Of a stretch of DNA of 5,047 nt, positions 1 to 5,047 are shown piece by piece (the stretch's first letter is position 1; each line of letters begins with the position of its first letter). This DNA is from an uncultured Actinomycetes bacterium (lineage in GTDB: Bacteria; Actinomycetota; Acidimicrobiia; Acidimicrobiales; Microtrichaceae), in NCBI GenBank assembly GCA_903941145.1, contig CAJANQ010000457.1:1-5047 (forward strand), written 5' to 3'. The position numbers and the translations under genes were made by a program. Under the pieces are notes generated by a model, which saw only the letters and a program-made list of their open reading frames with translations, was not told where the DNA came from and searched no databases.

Positions 1-1256
1 CGGTCGCGCAGCACGCCGACCGCTGCCGCCAGGTCACGGGCCACTGCCGCCTGGTCGACCGACAGCGTGGCGTCGAGGTAGTCCTCGAGACCGAGCACCA
101 GCGACACCGACGCGGTGGCCTGGCCGGTCCACTGGTCGGCCGCCACCCGGACCTCGCCGTGGGCACCGGTGCCCGGGTCCGGGGTCGTGGCGGTCGCCGC
201 GGCCCGGTACGTGAGCGTGGTCGGCACGTGGGCCACCCACAGGTCCGACGGGGCCGTCGCGTTGATCCGGCCCAGCTCCAGCAGGAGCAGGTCGCCGGTC
301 GGGCCGTCCAAGCGCAGGTTGTGGGCCTGGTCGGTGTCGGTACGGCCCCCGTCACGGAACCCGAGGCCCGTTGCGGCGGCCTGGACCGCGACGACGAACT
401 GCTCGTCCACGGACTGGATCCGGGCGCGGTGCTCGGAGCGCAGACGGCTGCGGTCCACGAGCGACGAGTAGTTGCGGGCTGCGACCGGGTCGAGCGCCGA
501 CACCGCTGGGGCGGGCGCAGCCGCCAGCGCCGGCTCGGACACCGGTGCCGACGCGAGTTCGGCGACCGGCGCAGGCGCCGGGACGGCATCGGTAGCGGCT
601 GCGGCGACCGGGGCGGACTCGGCGGCGGGTGAGAACGGGCTGGCGGTCGGCACGTCGGCGTCGACGCCGCCCGTCACCTCGGCCGGGACCTGCTCGCCGG
701 TCGGCGTCGGCTGGCCGAACAGGCGGGTGGAGTTGGTCGGTTCCGGCGACACGGGCTCGGCCGAGGGCATCACCGGAGCGGCCTGCTCGGGCACCGCCCG
801 GGGCTCGACGGCCGGCTCGACCGGGGCCGCCATGCCGCTGCCGGCGTAGAGGTCGGTCGAGTAGTCCTGTCCGGGGTTCGTGTACACGGGGGCCTGGGTC
901 GGGTCGGCCGGAGCCGGGTCCTGCGGCACCGACTGGCCGAACATGCCGAGGGTCGGGTCGGACTGGACCGGCTGGGGCGCCGGCTCGGAGGGCGGCATCG
1001 CCGGGACTGCGGGCGGGACCACGGGGTTCGACGCGGCAACGGCGTCGCGGCGGCGCTGGATCTCACCGGCAAGTCCGGGGTGGCCGGCGATGGTCGTCCA
1101 CTCGGCAAGACCAGGCCACCAGATCGGCGTGGACTCGTGGATACGGCCACCGAGCACCTCGGTGATCAGGACCTCGAGCTGGTAGGGGCCGCGCTGGTCG
1201 TTCTCGGCGACAACGACGTAGGCGAGGTCGTCGTGGAGCGGAGGCAGGTCACTCAT
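1..1256 (-). CDS. GYF_2-domain protein with Pro/Ala-rich linker and unrecognised C-terminal domain (3' end cut by window edge)
   Basis: The frame is open for 418 codons from an ATG at 1256-1254 to the left edge, with no stop, so the C-terminus is missing. There are three parts. Residues ~11-70 resemble a GYF_2 domain (DUF4339-like): a YVVV strand, the GPY motif at 23-25, a GGRI turn at 36-39, and tryptophans 46, 47 and 53. Residues ~78-255 are a low-complexity Pro/Ala/Glu/Val linker that contains two FGQ motifs (106-108 and 180-182), one within GMFGQ and one within RLFGQ. Residues ~256-418 form a folded-looking domain that I do not recognise. It starts with a charged, probably helical segment (~260-295) and continues into beta-like stretches such as LLLLELGR. 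No signal peptide or membrane segment is seen, so the protein is probably cytoplasmic. GYF_2 domains are usually taken to bind peptides or proteins, so an adaptor role is an inference only. An AGGAG-like GAGGA sits 7 nt before the ATG and fixes the start. It lies 55 nt downstream of the esterase gene in the same direction and may be co-transcribed with it. Confidence 0.85.
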   Translation of the reverse strand, partial: MSDLPPLHDDLAYVVVAENDQRGPYQLEVLITEVLGGRIHESTPIWWPGLAEWTTIAGHPGLAGEIQRRRDAVAASNPVVPPAVPAMPPSEPAPQPVQSDPTLGMFGQSVPQDPAPADPTQAPVYTNPGQDYSTDLYAGSGMAAPVEPAVEPRAVPEQAAPVMPSAEPVSPEPTNSTRLFGQPTPTGEQVPAEVTGGVDADVPTASPFSPAAESAPVAAAATDAVPAPAPVAELASAPVSEPALAAAPAPAVSALDPVAARNYSSLVDRSRLRSEHRARIQSVDEQFVVAVQAAATGLGFRDGGRTDTDQAHNLRLDGPTGDLLLLELGRINATAPSDLWVAHVPTTLTYRAAATATTPDPGTGAHGEVRVAADQWTGQATASVSLVLGLEDYLDATLSVDQAAVARDLAAAVGVLRD

Positions 1257-1263
1257 GAGCCAA

Positions 1264-1268
1264 TCCTC
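1264..1268 (-). promoter_or_regulatory. Ribosome binding site of the GYF-domain gene
   Basis: On the minus strand GAGGA lies 7 nt upstream of the ATG at 1256. It is the clearest Shine-Dalgarno match in the window. It supports this start for a gene that has no stop codon inside the window. Confidence 0.7.
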
Positions 1269-1311
1269 GCACAGGACGCGGCCGTCAGACAGGGATGAAT
1301 CGGGTCCGCGT

Positions 1312-2214
1312 TCACGTCAGTCCCCAGAACTGCAGGGCCCGCTGGGTCGTCGAGAAAGGTTCACCTGTTGGCCACCCGTGGCCGGCGCCGTCGACGATGT
1401 CGAACACCACCTGCACCTGGTCGCGGCAGGGCGCCCAGCGTTGCTCGGTCACCGGCCCCACCACCGTCCGGACGGGCCTAGGACAGTCGAAGTCGTCGGC
1501 CAGGCCCGACACCGAGCCGAGGACCGACGGCACCGGTCCGACGCCGGGGGCGGTCTGCGTCGTCGACCCTGCGATCGGGACGATCGGGTCGTCGTCGCCC
1601 GACATCTGCAGGAACGGGCGGGGCGTCGAGGCACGGCAGCCCGACGTGTTGGTGCCGGCGACCGACACGAACGAGGTCACCAGCTCGGGCGACTCGCACA
1701 GCATGCGGTAGGCCATCATCCCGCCGTTGGAGTAGCCGAGGAAGAAGACCTTCGAACGGTCGACGGGGAACTGTTCCTCCACCGTGAGGATCATCGTCCG
1801 CAGGTAGGCGACGTCGTCGGTCCCGGCCGCTGCCGACGCGCCGCAGCAGAGGTCGGCGTTCCAGCTCTTGTCGAGGCCCACGCCGAACGCTGCGACAAAG
1901 TTCTTCTGGCCCGCCTCGGCCGCGAGCGCCGTGACCTTGGCCATGACCTCGGCGTCGGACTGGAAGCCGTGCAGCGCGACGACGAGCGGCACCGGCGACG
2001 GGTCCTTGGCCGCTGCGAGCTGGTCGGACTGGACCACCAGGACCGAGCGGTCGTCACCGATCGTGGACGGGACGTCGACGTAGCGGGCGTCAATGCCGGC
2101 GACACCCAGGTCGACCCCGTCGAACAGCGAGCACCCCGGGGCCGCGACGGCGCACAGCAGCGCGACGGCCAGCAGCACCCGGCCGGTCACGGGACGTCGT
2201 CGAGGTCGCTGCAT
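1312..2214 (-). CDS. Secreted PHB-depolymerase/feruloyl-esterase-like alpha/beta hydrolase, probable lipoprotein
   Basis: The product is a 300-residue serine hydrolase that likely cleaves ester bonds of an extracellular polymer or aryl ester; its substrate cannot be read from sequence. Numbering is from the ATG at 2214. An Arg-rich N-terminus and hydrophobic stretch (~11-26) lead to an A-P-G-C site with Cys28. This is a loose lipobox because Pro at -2 is unusual, so lipidation is probable rather than certain. The fold markers run in order: oxyanion HGF at 82-84; a WNADLCCG segment at 118-125, typical of the Esterase_PHB/LpqC group; nucleophile elbow GYSNGG with Ser162; acid DPIVP with Asp209; and base GAGHGW with His279. 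The triad is complete. Six mature-part Cys (123, 124, 173, 193, 244, 263) could form disulfides, which fits export. Length is normal for the family. A GTG at 2223 is an in-frame alternative start adding three residues, but it has no Shine-Dalgarno site at a usable distance. The ATG is favoured and may be leaderless. Confidence 0.9.
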   Translation of the reverse strand: MQRPRRRPVTGRVLLAVALLCAVAAPGCSLFDGVDLGVAGIDARYVDVPSTIGDDRSVLVVQSDQLAAAKDPSPVPLVVALHGFQSDAEVMAKVTALAAEAGQKNFVAAFGVGLDKSWNADLCCGASAAAGTDDVAYLRTMILTVEEQFPVDRSKVFFLGYSNGGMMAYRMLCESPELVTSFVSVAGTNTSGCRASTPRPFLQMSGDDDPIVPIAGSTTQTAPGVGPVPSVLGSVSGLADDFDCPRPVRTVVGPVTEQRWAPCRDQVQVVFDIVDGAGHGWPTGEPFSTTQRALQFWGLT

Positions 2215-2220
2215 CGTCGC

Positions 2221-2233
2221 CACCCTAGGGGTG
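2221..2233. repeat. Short inverted repeat, CACCC-TAG-GGGTG
   Basis: Two perfect 5-bp arms flank a 3-nt spacer. The repeat covers the candidate -10 box and the alternative GTG start of the esterase gene, which is where an operator would sit. No regulator is known for it, and arms this short can arise by chance in GC-rich DNA. Confidence 0.3.
2222..2227 (-). promoter_or_regulatory. Candidate -10 box (TAGGGT) for leaderless transcription of the esterase gene
   Basis: On the minus strand TAGGGT matches the actinobacterial -10 consensus TANNNT. It ends 7 nt before the ATG at 2214, which would place the transcription start at or next to the start codon. Leaderless mRNAs are common in actinobacteria. 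The -35 side is weak: CTGACG lies 15 nt upstream, a short spacer. The hexamer has few fixed positions, so chance is possible. Confidence 0.35.
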
Positions 2234-2251
2234 TCCCGACGTCGTCAGGAC

Positions 2252-2264
2252 GGCCGCTGCGGCC
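2252..2264. repeat. 13-bp palindrome, GGCCGC-T-GCGGCC
   Basis: Perfect 6-bp arms surround a single T in the divergent promoter region. It lies about 25 nt upstream of the esterase's candidate -10 box and 129 nt before the lipoprotein start. It could be an operator half-site pair or a small hairpin. All-GC arms are frequent by chance in this genome, so function is unproven. Confidence 0.3.
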
Positions 2265-2379
2265 CACGGCCACGACCGACCTGAAGAACCGCTCGGGCGC
2301 GACGGGCCGCGCGCGCCGGCGACACGGCCGGGGCACGGCACACTGAAGGGTCCGCGCCGAGCCACGGCGCGACGACCAA

Positions 2380-2387
2380 GGACGGAG
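2380..2387 (+). promoter_or_regulatory. Ribosome binding site of the propeller lipoprotein gene
   Basis: GGACGGAG precedes the ATG at 2394, with the GGAG core at 2384-2387 and 6 nt of spacing. It supports that start. It also contrasts with the esterase start opposite, which lacks a good Shine-Dalgarno match. Confidence 0.65.
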
Positions 2388-2393
2388 CCCCCC

Positions 2394-3917
2394 ATGCGAC
2401 CGAACGCCACCGAGCAGCCGACGGACCGTCGTCCCACGGCGCGTCGGGCACGTCGGGCAGGGATTGGCCTCACGCTCGCGGCGATGGTCGTCGTGGCGGC
2501 CTGCAGCCGCGACCAGGGCGCTCGGCCGCCGATGGTGACCACGCAGGAGGACCCGGCCGACACGACCACGACGACGACAGCTCCCTCCAGCAGGAGCACG
2601 GCGCCGCCGACCAGCGTGGACCCGGCCCAGCCGATCGAGCTCGCCTGGGTGCGACAGGTCGGCGGGCTCGGCAACGACGAGCTCGCCTCGGTCGCCGGGC
2701 GGGACGCCGCGGTCGTGGCAGTGGGCTCCACCGACGGCGCCGTGGGCCCGACCCAGGGCGGACGGGACACGATGACCGTAGTCGTGGCCTCGGACGGCAC
2801 TGCGGCCCGGCCGCAGCAGGCAGGTTCCGACGGGACCGACCGCGCCGCCGGCGTGTCCTCCGCCGCCGGCGCGACGTTGGCGTGCGGCACGTCCGACAGC
2901 AACCGTGGGCCACGTGCGTCCGGGACGCCCGACGGCTGGTGCGCCCCGGTGGCCGAGAACGGCACGCTCGGCGAAGAGGTGGCGATCGGCGGCGACGCCG
3001 ACGACACGCTCGTGGCGGTCGCGCTCGCGCCACCGGCGGCGGACGGCGGTTCCGGGCAGACGGCCCCGGGCGAGGGCTATGCCGTGGGGGCGACCTCGGG
3101 CGTCATGCCGCGGGCGCAGGACCCGTCCGGCCGCGGCCTCGGGGACGGCGACTCGGTGGTCACCAAGGTCGACGCCGCCGGCTCCCCGCTCTGGGTCCGG
3201 CAGTTCGGCTCCTTCGCCCCCGACCGAGCCGCCGGGGTGACGACCAGTGAGGGCGGCGACGCCCTCGTGGTCGGTGTCACCGGCGGCGACGCGGCGGGGC
3301 GCTCCTTGGGCGGCAACGACGGCTACGTCGCGCGGTTCGACCCGTCCGGCAACCAGCGGTGGTCGACCCAGGTCGGCTCTGCGGCGGACGACGAGCTCAC
3401 CGCAGTGGCCGCCGGGGGCGAGGCACGCCGGGGCACCGAGCGGTTCGTCGCCGGCGGGTCCACCGGGGGGCTGGTCGGTGCGGCCGCCGCCGGCGGGAAC
3501 GACGCGGTCGTGGTGGCACTCGGCCCCGACGGCCGGCGCCAGTGGGTCGCGCAGTTCGGCACGGCCGGCACCGACCGGGTGACGGCGGTCCTGGCCGACG
3601 GCGACACCGTCTACGTGGCGGGGACCAGCGACGGCCCGCTCGGGACGCTGCGCAACGACCTGGGCCCAGGCGGCGGCCGCGACGCGTTCCTGGCCGCGCT
3701 CGACGCGACGAGCGGGAAGGTCCTCTGGACCAGCCGCTTCGGCTCGGCGGCCGACGACGACGTCACCGGCATCACCTCGACCGAGGTCGGCCTGCTGGTG
3801 CTGAGCGGGTCCACCGCCGGTCAGCTGCAGGGCGCCACGACCAGCGGCGGGACCGACGGCCTGCTCGTGGCGTTCAAGCTGCCCGACGGGGGCGGCGGCG
3901 CCGCCAGCTCGGTCTGA
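2394..3917 (+). CDS. Lipoprotein with seven SBBP-like repeats (probable seven-bladed beta-propeller)
   Basis: A 507-residue exported protein. An Arg-rich N-terminus (11-21) and hydrophobic segment (~22-34) end in a good lipobox, V-A-A-C, with Cys37 as the predicted lipidated residue. Residues ~40-80 are a disordered linker with six consecutive Thr, typical of actinobacterial surface lipoproteins. From ~84 to 498 the protein is a tandem array of ~60-residue units of SBBP (beta-propeller repeat) type: W-x-x-Q-[FV]-G-[ST] start, D about five residues later, an x-V-x-G-x-[ST] strand, GG-x-D, then a terminal strand ending D-x-[ST]-G. Units 1 and 4-7 are clear; units 2 and 3 lack the Trp and are degenerate. 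Unit 2 holds the only other cysteines (164 and 183), a possible disulfide. No catalytic motif is visible, so a binding or surface scaffold role is inferred. It is divergent from the esterase gene and convergent with GH16, so it probably forms its own transcription unit. Confidence 0.9.
   Translation: MRPNATEQPTDRRPTARRARRAGIGLTLAAMVVVAACSRDQGARPPMVTTQEDPADTTTTTTAPSSRSTAPPTSVDPAQPIELAWVRQVGGLGNDELASVAGRDAAVVAVGSTDGAVGPTQGGRDTMTVVVASDGTAARPQQAGSDGTDRAAGVSSAAGATLACGTSDSNRGPRASGTPDGWCAPVAENGTLGEEVAIGGDADDTLVAVALAPPAADGGSGQTAPGEGYAVGATSGVMPRAQDPSGRGLGDGDSVVTKVDAAGSPLWVRQFGSFAPDRAAGVTTSEGGDALVVGVTGGDAAGRSLGGNDGYVARFDPSGNQRWSTQVGSAADDELTAVAAGGEARRGTERFVAGGSTGGLVGAAAAGGNDAVVVALGPDGRRQWVAQFGTAGTDRVTAVLADGDTVYVAGTSDGPLGTLRNDLGPGGGRDAFLAALDATSGKVLWTSRFGSAADDDVTGITSTEVGLLVLSGSTAGQLQGATTSGGTDGLLVAFKLPDGGGGAASSV
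2643..3887 (+). repeat. Seven tandem SBBP-like repeats within the lipoprotein gene
   Basis: Approximate blade limits in residues are 84-136, 137-191, 192-264, 265-320, 321-381, 382-442 and 443-498. The key Trp residues are 85, 267, 323, 384 and 445. Spacing between the last four is 56, 61 and 61, and the 182 residues between 85 and 267 equal three units. Repeats are mostly diverged at DNA level. The best DNA match I found is 3375-3401 against 3741-3767, with 23 of 27 bases identical, coding GSAADDELT and GSAADDDVT. Confidence 0.75.
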
Positions 3918-3949
3918 CCGCTCCCTGACCACACCCAACGCCGCACCGT
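3918..3949. other. Convergent intergenic gap between lipoprotein and GH16 genes
   Basis: Only 32 nt separate the two stop codons. I see no GC-rich stem followed by a T-run on either strand, so no intrinsic terminator can be assigned. Termination here is either Rho-dependent or lies within the opposing genes. Confidence 0.5.
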
Positions 3950-4855
3950 TCAGCCCGGCTCCCGGCGCTGGACCGTGACGCGGTCCACCTCGAGACGGGC
4001 CGGGAACGGCGTCCGGCTGTCGGGCGGGCCCGGGGTGTCGCCGCCGACGGCCAGGTTGAGCAGCAGGTACATCGGGTTCTGCGCGTCGAACGGAGCCGGG
4101 TAGGTCGCCGAGCTCGCGGCCGGGGTCGTGGCCCCGGACGACCAGCGCGCCGGAGCACCGTCGCCCAGCTCGAACACCGGGTCGCCGTCGACCAGCCACA
4201 GGAGTTGGCCGGGGGCCCACTCGAGCCGGTAGGTGTGGAACCCGTCCGCGGCGGCGACCGGCACCCGGCGCCCGTAGCGGGCACACCCCCAGCCGCAGTC
4301 CTCGTGCGACCAGTGCGCCGTCACGATCGCGGCGTGCGGGTCGGAGGTGTTGACCTCGACGACGTCGAGCTCACCCGACCGGCCCTGCCTGCCGTAGGGG
4401 TAGAAGGTCGGGAGCAGCCAGACGGCCGGGAGGAACCCGGCGCCGACCGGCACCCGCGCCCGGACCTCGAACGCGCCGTAGGCCCACGCGGCCGAGCTCC
4501 GGACCATGCCGGACGAGTAGGCCCGGGTGCTGCCGTTGGGACAGGTCGTAGGGGCACGACGCGCCTCGAGCACCAGCCTGCCGTCGGCGACCGAGACGTT
4601 GTCGGGCGTGTAGCACTGCAGCTCGCGGTTCCCGTCGCCGAACGTGGAGTGCTCGACCCGCCATCGGTCCGACGACACCGCCGGGCCGTCGAAGTCGTCC
4701 TCCCAGACCGTACGCCAGCGCGGCGACGGTGCCGACGTGGTCGACGTGGTCCCGACCGGCGGGAGCGGCCGGCCCTCGGGCGACGCGCCGCCCGCGAGGA
4801 CGAGCACCACCGAGCCGAGCAGGAGCGCAGCCAGGGCGGCCGGGCGCCGTCGCAC
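3950..4855 (-). CDS. Secreted glycoside hydrolase family 16 (endo-beta-1,3- or beta-1,3-1,4-glucanase type)
   Basis: A 301-residue enzyme expected to hydrolyse internal beta-glucan bonds outside the cell with retention of configuration. The Arg-rich N-terminus and hydrophobic core (~5-22) form a signal peptide without a lipobox Cys. A short Thr/Ser/Pro linker follows (~35-45), then the GH16 domain (~47-298). Visible family features are WEDDFDG at 51-57, NRELQCYT at 76-83, YSSGMVRS at 113-120 and YGAFEVRARVP at 126-136. The catalytic motif is ELDVVE: nucleophile Glu162, assisting Asp164 and acid/base Glu167. FHTYRLEW at 206-213 and a C-terminal YLLLNLAVGG strand at 263-272 complete the fold. 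The extra residue in ExDxxE is the beta-bulge form seen in laminarinases and many bacterial endoglucanases; the exact linkage cannot be fixed from sequence. No carbohydrate-binding module is present. Cys81, 105, 187 and 191 may pair. The start is a GTG without a clear Shine-Dalgarno site, one base after the upstream stop, so translational coupling is likely. Confidence 0.92.
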   Translation of the reverse strand: MRRRPAALAALLLGSVVLVLAGGASPEGRPLPPVGTTSTTSAPSPRWRTVWEDDFDGPAVSSDRWRVEHSTFGDGNRELQCYTPDNVSVADGRLVLEARRAPTTCPNGSTRAYSSGMVRSSAAWAYGAFEVRARVPVGAGFLPAVWLLPTFYPYGRQGRSGELDVVEVNTSDPHAAIVTAHWSHEDCGWGCARYGRRVPVAAADGFHTYRLEWAPGQLLWLVDGDPVFELGDGAPARWSSGATTPAASSATYPAPFDAQNPMYLLLNLAVGGDTPGPPDSRTPFPARLEVDRVTVQRREPG

Positions 4856-4856
4856 G

Positions 4857-5047
4857 TCAGCGCCGCCCGCCGAGCCGGAGGTCGAAGCTGAGGTCGCTGC
4901 TCCACCGGTCGGCGTTGTGGACCTCGGCCGCGACCACGTTGGGGCCGGCGACGACGACGCCCGGCGGCACGGTGCACCGCACCGGCGTGGTCTCGTCGGT
5001 CCGGGACGACACGAGCGCGGTCGCCGCCGTGGCCGCGCTGAGCGGTC
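4857..5047 (-). CDS. C-terminal end of a probable large extracellular protein (5' part outside the window)
   Basis: Sixty-two codons are open from the right edge to a TGA at 4859-4857. The fragment ends with a module built around GPNVVAAEVHNADRWSSDLS followed by FDLRL. The pattern G-x-N-x-[VI]-A-x-E-V-H-x ... S-S-D-L-S-F-D-x-x-L is one I know from the C-terminal regions of large secreted proteins. These include metallophosphatase-like, CotH-like and lamin-tail-domain proteins, where it forms a beta-sandwich-like domain. The module alone does not say which enzyme precedes it, so no function is assigned. Its stop is separated by one base from the GTG start of the GH16 gene, pointing to one operon and coupled translation. 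In the fragment the family's usual AVEVHQ appears as AAEVHN, a mild variation. Confidence 0.75.
   Translation of the reverse strand, partial: PLSAATAATALVSSRTDETTPVRCTVPPGVVVAGPNVVAAEVHNADRWSSDLSFDLRLGGRR

Larger units (their letters stand above)
2215..2393. promoter_or_regulatory. Divergent intergenic region between the esterase and propeller-lipoprotein genes
   Basis: This 179-nt gap separates two divergent starts, so it must carry promoters for both unless one is transcribed from outside. It holds a TANNNT-type box for the esterase, an inverted repeat at 2221-2233 and a palindrome at 2252-2264. The TA at 2226-2227 is the only TA dinucleotide in the gap, so no ordinary -10 hexamer can be proposed for the rightward gene. 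No small ORF with a credible start is seen here. Confidence 0.45.

Noticed and set aside
115..1185. Several overlapping plus-strand and alternative minus-strand open frames across the left end
   Set aside because: They lie over the GYF-domain gene, lack ribosome binding sites and have compositions dominated by Arg, Gly, Ala or Ser. The true frame is open to the window edge and carries a recognisable domain.
1255..2346. A 363-codon plus-strand open frame opposite the esterase
   Set aside because: The translation is Arg/His/Asp-rich low-complexity with no motif, while the opposite strand encodes a complete catalytic triad. It is a shadow frame.
2550..2600. The ACG/ACC-rich stretch, considered as a microsatellite
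   Set aside because: It encodes the Thr-rich linker after the lipobox, with mixed codons. It is explained by protein composition and is not a pure tandem DNA repeat.
2187..4286. A 699-codon open frame on the minus strand, antisense to the whole propeller gene
   Set aside because: It is a by-product of very high GC, which removes stop codons. The product is Arg/Gly/Pro-rich without domains. It overlaps the well-supported lipoprotein and runs into the GH16 gene on its own strand.
1312..4855. A polysaccharide-utilisation locus or novel system made of esterase, propeller lipoprotein and GH16
   Set aside because: The three genes are in divergent and convergent orientation, with no transporter, binding protein or regulator visible. 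Joint function is only a loose suggestion from shared export.
4321..4977. A 218-codon minus-strand frame running across the GH16 start and the upstream gene's end
   Set aside because: The product is Arg-rich. It is out of frame with both the GH16 domain and the recognisable C-terminal module at 4857-5047.

Overview
This is a very GC-rich, tightly packed window from a bacterial chromosome, almost certainly an actinobacterium. Two secreted proteins carry Thr/Ser/Pro linkers just after their export signals (a run of six Thr in one, a TTSTTS stretch in the other). I associate this style with Acidimicrobiia (Iamia/Ilumatobacter-like), but the lineage is an inference, not a proof. No mobile element, RNA gene, CRISPR array or phage gene is visible.

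Layout, left to right. (1) 1-1256, minus strand: a GYF_2-domain cytoplasmic protein with a long Pro/Ala-rich linker and an unrecognised C-terminal domain, cut by the left window edge. (2) 1312-2214, minus strand: a secreted, probably lipid-anchored alpha/beta-hydrolase of the PHB-depolymerase/feruloyl-esterase (LpqC-like) type. It lies 55 nt upstream of gene 1 in the same direction. (3) 2215-2393: a divergent intergenic region with a possible leaderless-type -10 box for the esterase and two short palindromes. (4) 2394-3917, plus strand: a lipoprotein whose mature part reads as seven SBBP-like repeats, i.e. a probable seven-bladed beta-propeller. (5) 3950-4855, minus strand, convergent with gene 4: a secreted GH16 beta-glucanase with an intact ExDxxE active site. 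(6) 4857-5047, minus strand: the last 62 codons of a gene that ends in a module I recognise from large extracellular proteins. Its stop codon is one base from the GH16 start.

Three or four of the five genes encode exported or cell-surface proteins: esterase, propeller lipoprotein, beta-glucanase, and probably the clipped right-hand gene. The window therefore looks like a small stretch of extracellular polymer-handling functions. Only two pairings have positional support as transcription units: clipped gene -> GH16 (1-nt spacing) and esterase -> GYF protein (55-nt gap). I see no convincing new defence or mobile system. The most distinctive items are the seven-repeat lipoprotein, the GYF fusion with an unrecognised C-terminal domain, and the candidate leaderless start of the esterase.
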